From NCBI GenBank assembly GCA_038239345.1, contig JBBSEX010000007.1:1-64000 (forward strand): a stretch of 64,000 nucleotides of DNA. The letters are read 5' to 3'. A program made the position numbers and the translations under genes. The first letter of the stretch is position 1. Every line of letters begins with the position of its first letter. The DNA comes from JBBSEX01 sp038239345. GTDB lineage: Bacteria > Acidobacteriota > Terriglobia > Bryobacterales > Bryobacteraceae. Below the pieces are notes generated by a model. It was not told the origin of the DNA. It searched no databases and saw nothing but the letters and a program-made list of their open reading frames with translations. Below, in pieces: positions 15,747-25,129 of the stretch.

Positions 15747-16322
15747 CTGCGTGACAAGCAGGCACGCCGGGCACAGATTATCAGTGCCGCACGACGAATC
15801 GCGGAACTCGAAGGGTGGTCCAACGTAACCGTTCGACGGCTATCCGATGAAATTTCATACAGCCAACCCGTCCTATACGCTCATTTTGGGAGCCGCGAAG
15901 GAATTCTCACCGCAGTTGCTCTTGAGGGTTTCCAGGAGATTGGCCAGGCTTTAGAGAAGGCACGGAAACCGGTAAAGCGTGGGAACATGGTCGAATCGAT
16001 CGCGGCCGCCTATCGGAAGTTCGCCGCGTCTTCACCAGCACTGTATGAAGTGATGTTTTCGCTGAGCCTGAGCGTACCATTCAGTGACCCGGCTATTCCT
16101 CCGGAGCTGCGATTCGCGTTTTCCCAGCTCTTGGAGTTGTTCCAGGGGCAGGGTGCGAAGTCGGAGGTTCTATCGGAACTGTTTTGGGCCAGCCTTCACG
16201 GTATCGCCGAGCTTACAAGAACCAAGCGATTTCCGCGCAGTCGTCAGAAAGAGCGTGTGAGGGCGCTGGTCGAGCTCTTCACTTTCCAAGATGAAACGGC
16301 ACAGTTAGTGAAAGCGCGCTGA
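15747..16322 (+). CDS. TetR/AcrR-family regulator with WHG-type C-terminal domain; start codon unclear
   Basis: The frame encodes a TetR DNA-binding domain (RAQIISAARRIAELEGW, then VTVRRLSDEISYSQPVLYAH and FGSREGILTAV) and a WHG-type ligand domain (SELFWASLHGIAELTRTKRF). The first ATG in frame is at 15987, beyond the whole helix-turn-helix. Back to the stop at 15654 there is no in-frame ATG, GTG or TTG. I mark a CTG at 15747, which gives the usual N-terminus LRDKQARRAQI, as a placeholder. A frameshift just upstream or a rare start codon are both possible. It probably represses the divergent DUF4267-DUF1772 pair. Confidence 0.7.
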   Translation: MRDKQARRAQIISAARRIAELEGWSNVTVRRLSDEISYSQPVLYAHFGSREGILTAVALEGFQEIGQALEKARKPVKRGNMVESIAAAYRKFAASSPALYEVMFSLSLSVPFSDPAIPPELRFAFSQLLELFQGQGAKSEVLSELFWASLHGIAELTRTKRFPRSRQKERVRALVELFTFQDETAQLVKAR

Positions 16323-16379
16323 CTGTGCGGAACGAGCTTGACGACAGGCTTCCTGGATGTGAAGTCTAGCTGCACTTTC

Positions 16380-17240
16380 TTAAACGTCGAAAATCTGTAT
16401 TGCCTGTTCCAATGACGCGATGGCATCGCGGCCCTCGGCGGGACTGTACTCATGGGCGATATAACCCTGAAATCCGCTAGCGGCGATCGCTTGCGCCACG
16501 AAGCGATAATTCAATTCCTGGGTATCGTCAATCTCATGCCGTCCGGGATTCCCGCCGGTATGAAAATGCCCGATCCACTGAATGTTGTCGCGAATGGTGC
16601 GCACTATGTCCCCTTCCATGATTTGCAAGTGGTAAATATCGTAGAGCAATTTCACCCGCGGTGAATTAACGCGCTTGCAAACATCCACGCCCCAAGCCGT
16701 GTGATCGCACATATAATCCTTGTGATTCACCTTGCTGTTCAGCAATTCCATGCAAATGGTGACGCCCTTATCCTCAGCATGAGCCTTCACTTTATTCAGA
16801 AACAGTACGCAATTCTCCGCGCCTTCGGCGTCCGACAGAGCCCGGCGATTGCCTGAAAGCGCGATCACATTAGGAACGCCCGCAGCGGCTGATTTATCGA
16901 TGATCTCGTTCATCGTCTTTTCGATGCGGTCGTGATTTTCCTTGCTGTTGATGCCGTCGGGAATGGTTCCGCCATATGGCGGCGGCGCCATCGTCGGCAC
17001 CAGGCTATATTTTTTTAGCAACGGCCAATCGCCGGGCCCAATGAGATCGAATCCCTTGCAACCCAGGCGGGCGGCTTGACGGCATTGTTCTTCAAGGCTC
17101 ATCCCCTTTCCGAAAACACCACGAGTGACGCATTGCTTCAGACGGCCTTTGCGCTGCACTGGCTGATCTGTTTGCGCGACCAGCGACGAGGCCAGCGCAC
17201 CGGCCGTGGCCATGGCGGGAAGGAAATTTCGACGAGTCAT
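16380..17240 (-). CDS. Tat-exported hydroxypyruvate isomerase-like TIM-barrel protein
   Basis: The 286-residue protein starts MTRRNFLPAMATAGALASSL, a twin-arginine signal. The body is a xylose-isomerase-like TIM barrel: QCRQAARLGCKGFDLIGPGD, then GVTICMELLNSKVNHKDYMC with a metal-binding Glu, LLYDIYHLQIMEGD with Asp and His, and IGHFHTGGNPGRHEIDD. These match the hydroxypyruvate isomerase family, usually cytosolic but often exported in acidobacteria and planctomycetes. The substrate cannot be read from sequence. An in-frame upstream ATG at 17309 would bury the Tat signal and overlap the divergent gene. Confidence 0.85.
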   Translation of the reverse strand: MTRRNFLPAMATAGALASSLVAQTDQPVQRKGRLKQCVTRGVFGKGMSLEEQCRQAARLGCKGFDLIGPGDWPLLKKYSLVPTMAPPPYGGTIPDGINSKENHDRIEKTMNEIIDKSAAAGVPNVIALSGNRRALSDAEGAENCVLFLNKVKAHAEDKGVTICMELLNSKVNHKDYMCDHTAWGVDVCKRVNSPRVKLLYDIYHLQIMEGDIVRTIRDNIQWIGHFHTGGNPGRHEIDDTQELNYRFVAQAIAASGFQGYIAHEYSPAEGRDAIASLEQAIQIFDV

Positions 17241-17286
17241 CGGGATATGATACCGAATGTCCGCAAGGCTGGGAAAGGTACGTCTA

Positions 17287-18861
17287 ATGGATATCGATTC
17301 GACGATCACAGCGGTAACGGTTTTTGTAGATAGGGCGCGAGTGACCAGGACGGCGGGGATTTCGCTGGAGGCCGGAATTCAGAAAATAGTATTGCGCGGA
17401 TTGCCGATGCGGATTGACCCGGAGTCTGTGCGCGTGGCGGGACGCGGCGATGGCGTGAAGATCGCCGGAGTGGATGTAGTGACGGAGTTTCATACCGAGG
17501 CCCCGGAGGCGAACGTTTCGGCGTTGCAGACGCAGTTGGAGGATCTTGCGCTGCAGGATCGAGTGTACGCCGATGAAGAAGCATCGTTGGCGGTCCGCGC
17601 CGACATGCTGGATAAATTGAAAGCTTCCAGCGGAGCGGAGTTCGCCAAGGGCCTGGCATTCGGGCGAATCGGCGTGGATGCGCTTCACGCAGTGACCGAT
17701 TACATCTTTGAGCAGCACACGGCGATGGCCGCCCGAAAGCGAGAACTCGATCGGCAACGGCTGCAGTTGGCAAAACTGATCACGGCTGTCAAAGGACGCC
17801 TGCAGCAGGTGGAACAGCCGAAGAAAGAGCAGCGGCGTTCGATCGCGGTGGAATTGGAAGCCGCGCAGGCTGCTCAGGCAACGCTGGAAGTAACGTACAT
17901 GGTGACGGGCGCGAAATGGAAATCGCACTACGATTTGCGCCTCAACGGGGACACCCTGGCGGTTAGTTACCTGGCAGGCGTAGAGCAACAAAGCGGTGAA
18001 GATTGGCCCAGCCTGGCGCTGTCGCTATCAACCGCCAGACCCGCCACGACAAAGACCGTACCGGAGCTGCCACCGTGGTATTTGAGCGTGTTCGTGCCCC
18101 GTCCGATGCCGCAAAGTGTGCCCGCGCCGGTAGCTGCCGCGCCAATGATGGCGCGCCACAGGGAGTTTTCAACAGCAGCCGCGCCCGAACCCCCACCACC
18201 CCCGGCCCCGATGCAGAACTATCAAGCTAGCGTCGAAGCAAGCGGCGCATCGGTCACTTACCGCATCGGCCGGCCACTCGCCGTCCCTTCCGACGGATCG
18301 ACGCATCGCGCCTTGGTGGCGAACTTCGATCTTCCTGCACAACTGGATTACATCACCGCCCCGAAGATAGCGGAAGAAGCCTACCTGCGGGCCAAAATCA
18401 TGAACAACTCGGAGTATGTGATGCTGGCCGGGAAAGCCAATATTTTTCACGGCGATGAGTTCGTGGGCGCCACCGAGATTCCCGTGACCGCGGCCAAGGA
18501 AGAGCTGGAACTGCAACTGGGCATAGACGACCGGGTGAAAGTGGAACGGGAACTCGCCAGCCGCGATGTCTCAAAGACGTTTATCGGGAACAACCGGCGA
18601 GTGCAGTATGGATATCGCATCAAGCTGCAATCGTTGCTCGATCGTCCCGCCAAGATCACAGTGTTAGATCAGCTCCCGCACTCCACCAGCGAAGAGATCA
18701 AGGTGAAGCCGATGGAGATAAAGCCGCAACCGCTGGAACATAGCGAGCTTTCGATTCTACGTTGGGACACGACGCTGCTGCCGAATCAGAAGGTGGAAAT
18801 TGTTTTTGGATTTCAAGTCGAATATCCGCGGCAACTCAACATCACGGGTCTGCGCGATTAG
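17287..18861 (+). CDS. MuiA-like protein (DUF4140/DUF4139)
   Basis: The 524-residue protein begins with a DUF4140 beta domain (ITAVTVFVDRARVTRTAGIS), continues with a long coiled coil (about residues 75-190, with many Glu/Gln/Lys/Arg heptads) and ends in a DUF4139 domain (TYMVTGAKWKSHYDLRLNGD, LSTARPATTKTVPELPPWYL, then RVQYGYRIKLQSLLDRPAKI). This is the architecture of proteins annotated as mucoidy inhibitor A. A Pro/Ala-rich linker with PPPPPAP interrupts the last domain. No signal peptide is seen. Function is not established. Its TAG overlaps the convergent ogt stop in TTAG. Confidence 0.85.
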   Translation: MDIDSTITAVTVFVDRARVTRTAGISLEAGIQKIVLRGLPMRIDPESVRVAGRGDGVKIAGVDVVTEFHTEAPEANVSALQTQLEDLALQDRVYADEEASLAVRADMLDKLKASSGAEFAKGLAFGRIGVDALHAVTDYIFEQHTAMAARKRELDRQRLQLAKLITAVKGRLQQVEQPKKEQRRSIAVELEAAQAAQATLEVTYMVTGAKWKSHYDLRLNGDTLAVSYLAGVEQQSGEDWPSLALSLSTARPATTKTVPELPPWYLSVFVPRPMPQSVPAPVAAAPMMARHREFSTAAAPEPPPPPAPMQNYQASVEASGASVTYRIGRPLAVPSDGSTHRALVANFDLPAQLDYITAPKIAEEAYLRAKIMNNSEYVMLAGKANIFHGDEFVGATEIPVTAAKEELELQLGIDDRVKVERELASRDVSKTFIGNNRRVQYGYRIKLQSLLDRPAKITVLDQLPHSTSEEIKVKPMEIKPQPLEHSELSILRWDTTLLPNQKVEIVFGFQVEYPRQLNITGLRD

Positions 18862-19343
18862 CCGAACAGACTCGCTCTTCCCGCTTCGAGATCGAGAAGA
18901 GCTCGCTTTCGCTCAAGCCCCCCTCCATAGCCGCCGAGTTTGCCACCCGTATTGATTACCCGGTGGCAGGGGACGACGATGGAGATGGGATTACTGCCGT
19001 TCGCCGTACCCACCGCCCGTACCGCATCGGGTGCCTGCACTTGGCGAGCGACTTCGGCATAGCTGCGCGTCTGGCCATAGGGAATGGTTAGCAGAGCCGC
19101 CCAAACCCGCTTCTGAAAGGGGGTGCCACGTAAATCCAAGGGAAGATCGAAGGTCTGGAGCTTGCCGGCGAAGTAAGCCCGTAACTGGCTGACCGTTTCT
19201 TCTATTAGTGGAGTGGAATCTTTTACGCCGGGCAAAGCATCACTAGGTTCTGTGAACAGAATATAGCGCAGACCGGCTGGGCTGGCCGCCAAGTAGAGCC
19301 GGAAGCCGGGCACGACGTCGACGACTGATGAAGTTTCGTTCAT
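18858..19343 (-). CDS. ogt: Methylated-DNA--protein-cysteine methyltransferase
   Basis: The suicide DNA-repair enzyme transfers the alkyl group from O6-methylguanine to its own cysteine in the motif SIVVPCHRVINTGGKLGGYG. The DNA-binding helix-turn-helix segment GTPFQKRVWAALLTIPYGQT is also present. I choose the ATG at 19343 (MNETSSVVDV, 161 residues). Longer in-frame starts at 19376 and 19445 would run through the promoter region or the start of the divergent ispH gene. Confidence 0.93.
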   Translation of the reverse strand: MNETSSVVDVVPGFRLYLAASPAGLRYILFTEPSDALPGVKDSTPLIEETVSQLRAYFAGKLQTFDLPLDLRGTPFQKRVWAALLTIPYGQTRSYAEVARQVQAPDAVRAVGTANGSNPISIVVPCHRVINTGGKLGGYGGGLERKRALLDLEAGRASLFG

Positions 19344-19358
19344 ATGAGCGGCACCAGG

Positions 19359-19387
19359 TTCCGGTATCGTGAACATATTGTTATAAT
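19359..19387 (+). promoter_or_regulatory. Possible promoter of the ispH-hopanoid operon
   Basis: A perfect TATAAT lies at 19382-19387, twelve bases before the ispH start codon, with a weak TTCCGG 17 bases upstream. Transcripts from it would have a leader of only a few bases. The reverse strand over the same bases offers TATTAT for the divergent ogt gene. The -10 match is exact, the rest is weak. Confidence 0.35.
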
Positions 19388-19398
19388 AAGTCTTCCTT

Positions 19399-20388
19399 AT
19401 GGCTATCGATAGCTTGGCTACCCAGAGCGCGGGCAAGAAGATCATCCTGCTTAGACCGCGCGGATTTTGCGCCGGAGTCGTACGCGCTATCGACGTGGTT
19501 AAGATCGCCCTGGACCTTTATGGGGCTCCGATTTATGTGAGAAAGGAAATCGTACACAACCGCCACGTAGTGGATCAACTGCGCCAGGCGGGGGCGATTT
19601 TCGTGGAAGAACTGACGGAAGTTCCACTGGGCGCGCGCGTTATTTTCAGCGCTCACGGGGTTTCCCCGGCGGTGCGGCATGAAGCGAAGGAACGAAAGCT
19701 GGAAGTAATCGACGCCACTTGTCCGTTGGTGACGAAGGTGCATTTAGAGGCCGTGAAGTTCGCCCGCAAAGGCTTCACGATTATTTTGATCGGCCACAAA
19801 GATCACGACGAAGTGACCGGGACTTTGGGGGAAGCGCCGGAATCGACGATTCTGGTTTCGACTCCGGAAGACGTGGATAAGCTGGAAATTGGCGATCCCA
19901 GTAAGATGTCGTACATTACGCAGACGACTCTCAGCCTGGACGAGACCCAGGACGTGGTGGCCCGGCTGAAAGAACGTTTCCCGCAGATCATGGGTCCGGC
20001 GGCCCAGGATATTTGTTATGCCACGGAGAATCGGCAACTGGCGGTGAAAGCGGTTGCGCCGCTGTGCCAGATGCTGCTTGTGGTGGGGTCGCAGAATAGT
20101 TCTAATTCCCGGCGTCTGGTGGAAGTTTGCGGCAAGGCCGGCATCCCCGCTTATCTGGTGGACGATAGCAGCGAAGTGAAGGCCGAATGGATTCAGGGAA
20201 TAGAAACCATCGCCGTGACAGCGGGCGCATCGGCCCCGGAAAACCTGGTTCAGGAATTAATCGAGAGCTTGCGCCAGTTTGGATTCAACAGCGTTGAAGA
20301 AGTCGAGATTAAAGAGGAGGACGTGCGGTTCAATCTGCCGTCGAACCTTGAAAGATCCGTACAGCTCCACACTATCGCCCGCGTATGA
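19399..20388 (+). CDS. ispH: 4-Hydroxy-3-methylbut-2-enyl diphosphate reductase
   Basis: The 329-residue [4Fe-4S] enzyme makes IPP and DMAPP in the last step of the MEP pathway. The three cluster cysteines lie in RPRGFCAGVVRAI (Cys24), IDATCPLVTKVH and ICYATENRQ. The catalytic region TQTTLS and the substrate-binding SQNSSNSRRL are also present. It heads the hopanoid operon, feeding C5 units to squalene synthesis. Its stop codon overlaps the shc start (ATGA), showing translational coupling of isoprenoid supply and cyclisation. Confidence 0.96.
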   Translation: MAIDSLATQSAGKKIILLRPRGFCAGVVRAIDVVKIALDLYGAPIYVRKEIVHNRHVVDQLRQAGAIFVEELTEVPLGARVIFSAHGVSPAVRHEAKERKLEVIDATCPLVTKVHLEAVKFARKGFTIILIGHKDHDEVTGTLGEAPESTILVSTPEDVDKLEIGDPSKMSYITQTTLSLDETQDVVARLKERFPQIMGPAAQDICYATENRQLAVKAVAPLCQMLLVVGSQNSSNSRRLVEVCGKAGIPAYLVDDSSEVKAEWIQGIETIAVTAGASAPENLVQELIESLRQFGFNSVEEVEIKEEDVRFNLPSNLERSVQLHTIARV

Positions 20389-22322
20389 GTCCTAGCCTTC
20401 AAATTGCTGATGCGTTGACCGCCGGGTGCGAGAAAGCACTGCGCCGCTCCGCCGATGCCCTGCTTGATATGCAGACCGAAGAAGGGTATTGGTGGGCCGA
20501 ACTGACGGCCGATACCACGCTCGAAGCGGATTACATTCTGCTTCAATTGTGGCTCCATCCGCCCGAGGACGGCGTTTGGAATCCGCCCACCAAACCAAAG
20601 ATCGAGCGGGCCGTGCGTTCCATTCTCGATCGCCAGCTGCCCGATGGCGGGTTCAATATCTATCCCCAAGGCCCGTCGGAAATTAATGCCACCGTGAAAG
20701 CCTATACGGCGTTGAAGCTGTCTGGCCTTACGCTCGATCACCCCAGCCTCAGCCTGGCCCACGAGCGCATCTGCGCCCTGGGGGGAATTCAGGCCACCAA
20801 TAGCTATGTCAAAATTAACCTCAGTCTGTTTGACCTCTATCCACGCGAGGACACACCGTCTATTCCGCCGGAAATAATGTTGCTTCCCGGCAACTTCATT
20901 TATCAGATGTCGTCCTGGACGCGGTCCATTGTGATTCCGCTTTCGGTGGTGCACGCTCATAATCCGCGCCGGCCGGTACCGGCGGGATTCAATCTGCGGG
21001 AACTGTTTATTCCCGGCGTATCGGGCCTGATCGGGAAGAATAAAACATTTCTCTCGTGGCGCAATGTTTTCGTAAATATCAATCGCGGGCTGAAGTTGTG
21101 GGAACGCTTTGGGTCGCGCAGCCTGCGCGGCAAGGCCATCCGGATGGCCGAGGAATGGACGCTCGAACGCACGAAGTTCAGCGACGGCGTGGCGGCGATT
21201 TATCCCCCGATGATGTACGTCATCATGATGATGGACGTTCTGGGTTACGGTCCTGGGCATCCCGACCGGGTAGAAGCCGTGGAGCAGTTCGAACGCCTGA
21301 TGGTGGACGATGGCGAGCGATTCTTCTTTCAGCCCTGTTTTTCCGTGGTCTGGGACACGGCGATCGCGGCCTTTTCGATGGGCGAATCCGGTACCGCTCC
21401 GCCCAGTGCGATGCGGAAATGCGCCGATTGGCTATTGACCAAGGAAGTGCGCCGTAAGGGCGATTGGTCGGTGAAGCGGCCCGCTGTCGAGCCTTCCGGC
21501 TGGTACTTCGAATTCGCCAACGAGTTTTATCCCGATATCGACGACACCGCGATGGTTCTGCTGGCTTTGAGCCATTGCCAGGCGAGCAATCCGGCGGCGC
21601 AAAAAGCCACCGAGGAACGGGCCGTCAACTGGCTGCTGGCGATGCAATCGAAAGATGGCGGCTGGGCGGCATTCGATGTCGACAACAATTGGCGATCGTT
21701 GAGCGACGTACCGTTCGCCGACCATAACGCGATGCTCGACCCCACCTGTCCTGATATCACGGGCCGGGTTCTCGAAGCGCTGTGCTGCTTTGGAATCGAC
21801 AAGGAAAGCGAACCGATCCGCCGCGGGGTGGAGTATTTGATCCGCACCCAGGAGGCCGATGGAAGCTGGTATGGCCGCTGGGGTGTCGATTATATTTACG
21901 GTACGTTCCTGGCTCTGCGCGGCCTGCAGGCGGCGGGCGAGGATGACCGCGAAGCTTACATTTTACGGGCCGGCGAATGGCTTCGTTCCATTCAAAACGC
22001 CGACGGCGGCTGGGGCGAAAGTTGCGCCAGCTACGATAACGCAACCTTCACGCCCGCACACAGCACGCCTTCGCAGACAGCCTGGGCATTGCTCGGCTTG
22101 ATCGCCGGCGGCGATACGAATAGCCGTAGCGTTAACAGCGGCATCGAGTATCTGATCGAGACGCAGCGTGAAGATGGAACCTGGGACGAAGATCTAGCCA
22201 CCGGTACCGGTTTTCCCGCGGTGTTTTATTTGTCTTACCATTTATATCGAAATTCCTTTCCGGTACTGGCGCTGGCCAATTACCGCAAGACGAAAGTCCC
22301 CCAGCGACTGGAGCGTAAATGA
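20385..22322 (+). CDS. shc: Squalene-hopene cyclase
   Basis: The 645-residue enzyme cyclises squalene to hopene. The catalytic DxDD acid motif is DIDDTAM at about residues 383-389. Several QW repeats are visible: LLDMQTEEGYWW, LLAMQSKDGGWAAF, LIRTQEADGSWYGRW, LRSIQNADGGWGES and LIETQREDGTWDED. The central region MMYVIMMMDVLGYGPGHP matches bacterial cyclases. It is a monotopic inner-membrane protein. It overlaps ispH upstream and hpnH downstream by ATGA. The length and motif order are normal. Confidence 0.96.
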   Translation: MSPSLQIADALTAGCEKALRRSADALLDMQTEEGYWWAELTADTTLEADYILLQLWLHPPEDGVWNPPTKPKIERAVRSILDRQLPDGGFNIYPQGPSEINATVKAYTALKLSGLTLDHPSLSLAHERICALGGIQATNSYVKINLSLFDLYPREDTPSIPPEIMLLPGNFIYQMSSWTRSIVIPLSVVHAHNPRRPVPAGFNLRELFIPGVSGLIGKNKTFLSWRNVFVNINRGLKLWERFGSRSLRGKAIRMAEEWTLERTKFSDGVAAIYPPMMYVIMMMDVLGYGPGHPDRVEAVEQFERLMVDDGERFFFQPCFSVVWDTAIAAFSMGESGTAPPSAMRKCADWLLTKEVRRKGDWSVKRPAVEPSGWYFEFANEFYPDIDDTAMVLLALSHCQASNPAAQKATEERAVNWLLAMQSKDGGWAAFDVDNNWRSLSDVPFADHNAMLDPTCPDITGRVLEALCCFGIDKESEPIRRGVEYLIRTQEADGSWYGRWGVDYIYGTFLALRGLQAAGEDDREAYILRAGEWLRSIQNADGGWGESCASYDNATFTPAHSTPSQTAWALLGLIAGGDTNSRSVNSGIEYLIETQREDGTWDEDLATGTGFPAVFYLSYHLYRNSFPVLALANYRKTKVPQRLERK

Positions 22323-23422
22323 GAGTACCGCTAACCCTTGTAGCCAACATGGCAGGCTACATCGCCAAGAACAAGATCAGCCCCAAGCCCGAGTGGCAGC
22401 GGACTGTCATCGTGAAGGACGACTCGGCGAATCCGTTCAAGATTGTGCATACCCGGGCGGGCGTGAAGACGCAGCATCCGATGATCGAAAAGCGATTTCC
22501 CATCGTGCTGATGTTGGAGCCGCTACACACCTGCAATTTAACCTGCACGGGCTGTGGCCGCATCCGCGAGTATGAAAGCACCATCAGCCAGAAATTGTCG
22601 GTTGATCAATGTCTAGCCGCGGCCGACGAGTGTGGTGCGCCGATTGTTTCCATTTGCGGTGGCGAGCCGATGCTCTATCCGGAAATTGGTTTGCTGACCA
22701 CCAAGCTGCTGGAACGCAACAAGCACATTTATCTCTGCACGAACGGGATGTTCACCCGCAAACGCCTGAAGGATTTCACGCCGCACGACAGCTTCTACTT
22801 CAACATCCATCTGGATGGACTGGAAAAGAATCACGATCTGGCCGTGGAACGCGGTGGCGTATTCAAGGAAGCCATTGAAGGCATCAAGGTGGCCAAGGCC
22901 GCCGGTTTCAAGATCGCCACGAATACCACGATCTACAAAGAAACCGACATGAACGAGATCTGGCAGCTGTTTGAGCTTCTGGAGACGCTGGGAGTAGACG
23001 CCCATACCTGTTCGCCCGCTTATGGCTATTCGGCGGTGAACGATCGGGAGATTTTCCTCACCCGCGACGACGTTTATGAAAAGTTCGCCGACATCGACAA
23101 GTTCGCCAAACGGTTCCCGATCATCCACAATCCGGTATATCTGGAATTCCTGAAGGGCGACCGCAACCTGCCCTGTACCGCCTGGGGAACACCCACCTAT
23201 AACGTGAAAGGCTGGAAGGGCCCGTGCTATCTGATCACCGACGGGCACTACGAAACGTTTGAGAACCTGATGACACAGGTCCAGTGGAACAATTACGGCG
23301 AAGGCAACGATCCGCGCTGCGACCATTGCATGATGCATTGCGGTTATGAGCCGTCGGCGGCATACGGAATCAATTCGAAATTTACCGATACGTTCAAGCA
23401 ATTGAGCTGGCTGTTGTCTTGA
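22319..23422 (+). CDS. hpnH: Adenosyl-hopene transferase HpnH (radical SAM)
   Basis: The 367-residue radical SAM enzyme joins an adenosyl radical to hopene, making adenosylhopane, the first step of C35 hopanoid side-chain synthesis. The cluster motif CxxxCxxC is Cys72, Cys76 and Cys79 in TCNLTCTGCGRI. SICGGEPMLYPEIG is the following GGE motif that binds SAM. A SPASM-like C-terminus holds HCMMHCGYEPSA. The start overlaps the shc stop. It acts directly on the product of the preceding gene. Confidence 0.95.
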   Translation: MRVPLTLVANMAGYIAKNKISPKPEWQRTVIVKDDSANPFKIVHTRAGVKTQHPMIEKRFPIVLMLEPLHTCNLTCTGCGRIREYESTISQKLSVDQCLAAADECGAPIVSICGGEPMLYPEIGLLTTKLLERNKHIYLCTNGMFTRKRLKDFTPHDSFYFNIHLDGLEKNHDLAVERGGVFKEAIEGIKVAKAAGFKIATNTTIYKETDMNEIWQLFELLETLGVDAHTCSPAYGYSAVNDREIFLTRDDVYEKFADIDKFAKRFPIIHNPVYLEFLKGDRNLPCTAWGTPTYNVKGWKGPCYLITDGHYETFENLMTQVQWNNYGEGNDPRCDHCMMHCGYEPSAAYGINSKFTDTFKQLSWLLS

Positions 23423-23432
23423 GGCTGGCGCG

Positions 23433-24407
23433 TTGAAGCCGACGCTAGTTACCGGCGCAACGGGATTTGTCGGCTGGCACGTCGCGCGCAAACTATTGGA
23501 GCGCGGACACACGATTCGGGCTCTAGCCCGTTCTGGCGGCCAGATCCGGGAATTGGAAGTAGAACGAGTAGCGGGCGATTTGCGCGATAGCGATTCGCTT
23601 CGGGCGGCGGTGCAAGGGTGCGGCATGGTGTTTCATGTCGCCGCCGATTATCGGTTGTGGGCGAAGGATCCGAATGAGTTGTACCGTTCCAATGTGGATG
23701 GAACGCGTAATTTATTGCGTGCCGCGCGGGATGCTGGCGTGGAGCGCATTGTTTATACGAGCACGGTAGGCTGCATCGGGATGCCAGCGGATCGCGAAGG
23801 CGATGAGAATACGCCGGTGGGCCTTAGCGATATGAAAGGGGCGTATAAACGCTCTAAGTTTTTGGCCGAGCAGGTTGCCCTAGAATTCGCCGGCGAAGGC
23901 TTGCCGGTAATCATCGTCAATCCGACGGCGCCGATCGGCGATCACGATTTCAAGCCGACGCCGACAGGGAAGATCGTAGTCGATTTTCTGCGCCGGGGGA
24001 TGCCCGCGTTTTTGGAAACCGGATTGAATCTGGTGGACGTGGAAGATACGGCGGAAGGTCATATTCTGGCGGGCGAAAAGGGCCGGACGGGGGAACGGTA
24101 CATCCTGGGGTGTACAAATCTAACGCTGAAACAGATATTCGGGCATCTGGAGAAATTGAGCGGAATACCGGGACCGCGGCGAGAGATACCCTATGCGGTG
24201 GCCTACGCGGCGGGTGTGGTCAGTACCGCCTGGGCCAATGTAAGTGGAATGGAGCCCAGGGCTCCCTTGGACGGAGTTAGAATGGCGCGGAAAAAGATGT
24301 TCGCGTCGCATGCGAAAGCCTCCAGGGAATTGGGCTTTCAACCGGGACCGGTGGAACACGCGCTACGAAAGGCCATCGATTGGTTCCGGACGAATGGATA
24401 TGTCTGA
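23433..24407 (+). CDS. hpnA: Hopanoid-associated NAD-dependent epimerase HpnA
   Basis: The 324-residue short-chain dehydrogenase/epimerase has the Rossmann motif TGATGFVGWHVARKL at the N-terminus and the catalytic YxxxK in GAYKRSKFLAEQ. It belongs to the HpnA family of putative sugar epimerases found in hopanoid clusters; its reaction is not proven. The start is a TTG, with GAGG about nine bases upstream; it begins ten bases after hpnH. The 3' end overlaps hpnG by about 14 bases. Confidence 0.93.
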   Translation: MKPTLVTGATGFVGWHVARKLLERGHTIRALARSGGQIRELEVERVAGDLRDSDSLRAAVQGCGMVFHVAADYRLWAKDPNELYRSNVDGTRNLLRAARDAGVERIVYTSTVGCIGMPADREGDENTPVGLSDMKGAYKRSKFLAEQVALEFAGEGLPVIIVNPTAPIGDHDFKPTPTGKIVVDFLRRGMPAFLETGLNLVDVEDTAEGHILAGEKGRTGERYILGCTNLTLKQIFGHLEKLSGIPGPRREIPYAVAYAAGVVSTAWANVSGMEPRAPLDGVRMARKKMFASHAKASRELGFQPGPVEHALRKAIDWFRTNGYV

Positions 24408-25110
24408 TCCGGCGCTGCTGATTGTCGCCGCCGAAAAGAGAGAAGTAGCCGGGCTTTTGAAGCATTCTAAAGCAGTAAAGAAGTTGTCCTGGGGAGTCGA
24501 TTTCGCCAGCGCCGGAGAGCTAAACGGGCGCCGGATATTAGTGGTAGCCAACGGTGCCGGTCCCGTGTTGGCGGCCGAAGCGGTCGAAGAGGCCCGACGG
24601 CGGGAAGAATTTAGCGCGATCGTGAGTACTGGTTTTTGCGGCGCGCTCGACCCGGCGCTGGCAATTGGCGATATCCTGGTAGCATTGGCCGTGGTAGATG
24701 GCGAAGGTGGAAAGATGTATCCAACCCGTTCGCCGATTTCGACGGGGGTTCATTCGGCTGGTAACATTATCTCGGTGAATCGGGTTGCCGGTACGGTAAA
24801 TTCGAAACGAGAGTTGCGCGACAGGGGAGGTAACGGAGTGGAAATGGAAGCAGCCGGAGTAGCGCTGGCCGCAACCAGACTGGGCGTGCCGTTCTATTGC
24901 ATTCGCTCAGTATCCGACTTGGCTGGCGAAGAGTTTGCCGTGGATTTCAATGCAGTGCGGGATGTGAATGGCCGGTTTCAGGTAAGCAGGATCATTGCCG
25001 CCGCGCTCCGCAAGCCGCTGACTTCCTTTCCGGCCTTGATGCGCCTGGCGGGAAACGCCAGAATCGCCGCCCGATCGTTAGGGGATTTTTTTGCAGACTG
25101 TCGATTCTAA
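24394..25110 (+). CDS. hpnG: Hopanoid-associated nucleosidase/phosphorylase HpnG
   Basis: The product of about 238 residues has the nucleosidase fold: PALLIVAAEKREVAGLL, VANGAGPVLAAEAVEEA, SAIVSTGFCGALDPALAIGD and the signature GNGVEMEAAGVALAA, followed by CIRSVSDLAGEE with a catalytic Asp. HpnG removes adenine from adenosylhopane to give a ribosylhopane or its phosphate. Two starts are possible, 24394 and 24400; both overlap the end of hpnA. A much longer frame from 24244 runs out of phase with hpnA and is not credible as an N-terminus. Confidence 0.92.
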   Translation: MDMSDPALLIVAAEKREVAGLLKHSKAVKKLSWGVDFASAGELNGRRILVVANGAGPVLAAEAVEEARRREEFSAIVSTGFCGALDPALAIGDILVALAVVDGEGGKMYPTRSPISTGVHSAGNIISVNRVAGTVNSKRELRDRGGNGVEMEAAGVALAATRLGVPFYCIRSVSDLAGEEFAVDFNAVRDVNGRFQVSRIIAAALRKPLTSFPALMRLAGNARIAARSLGDFFADCRF

Positions 25111-25129
25111 CTTGTCCGCGCCACCGACT

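Noticed and set aside
20250..21260. A 336-codon minus-strand frame opposite shc
   Set aside because: Antisense shadow of a highly conserved gene; no domain, no plausible neighbour or ribosome-binding site.
22613..23626. A 337-codon minus-strand frame opposite hpnH and hpnA
   Set aside because: Antisense to two clear hopanoid genes and without recognisable protein features.
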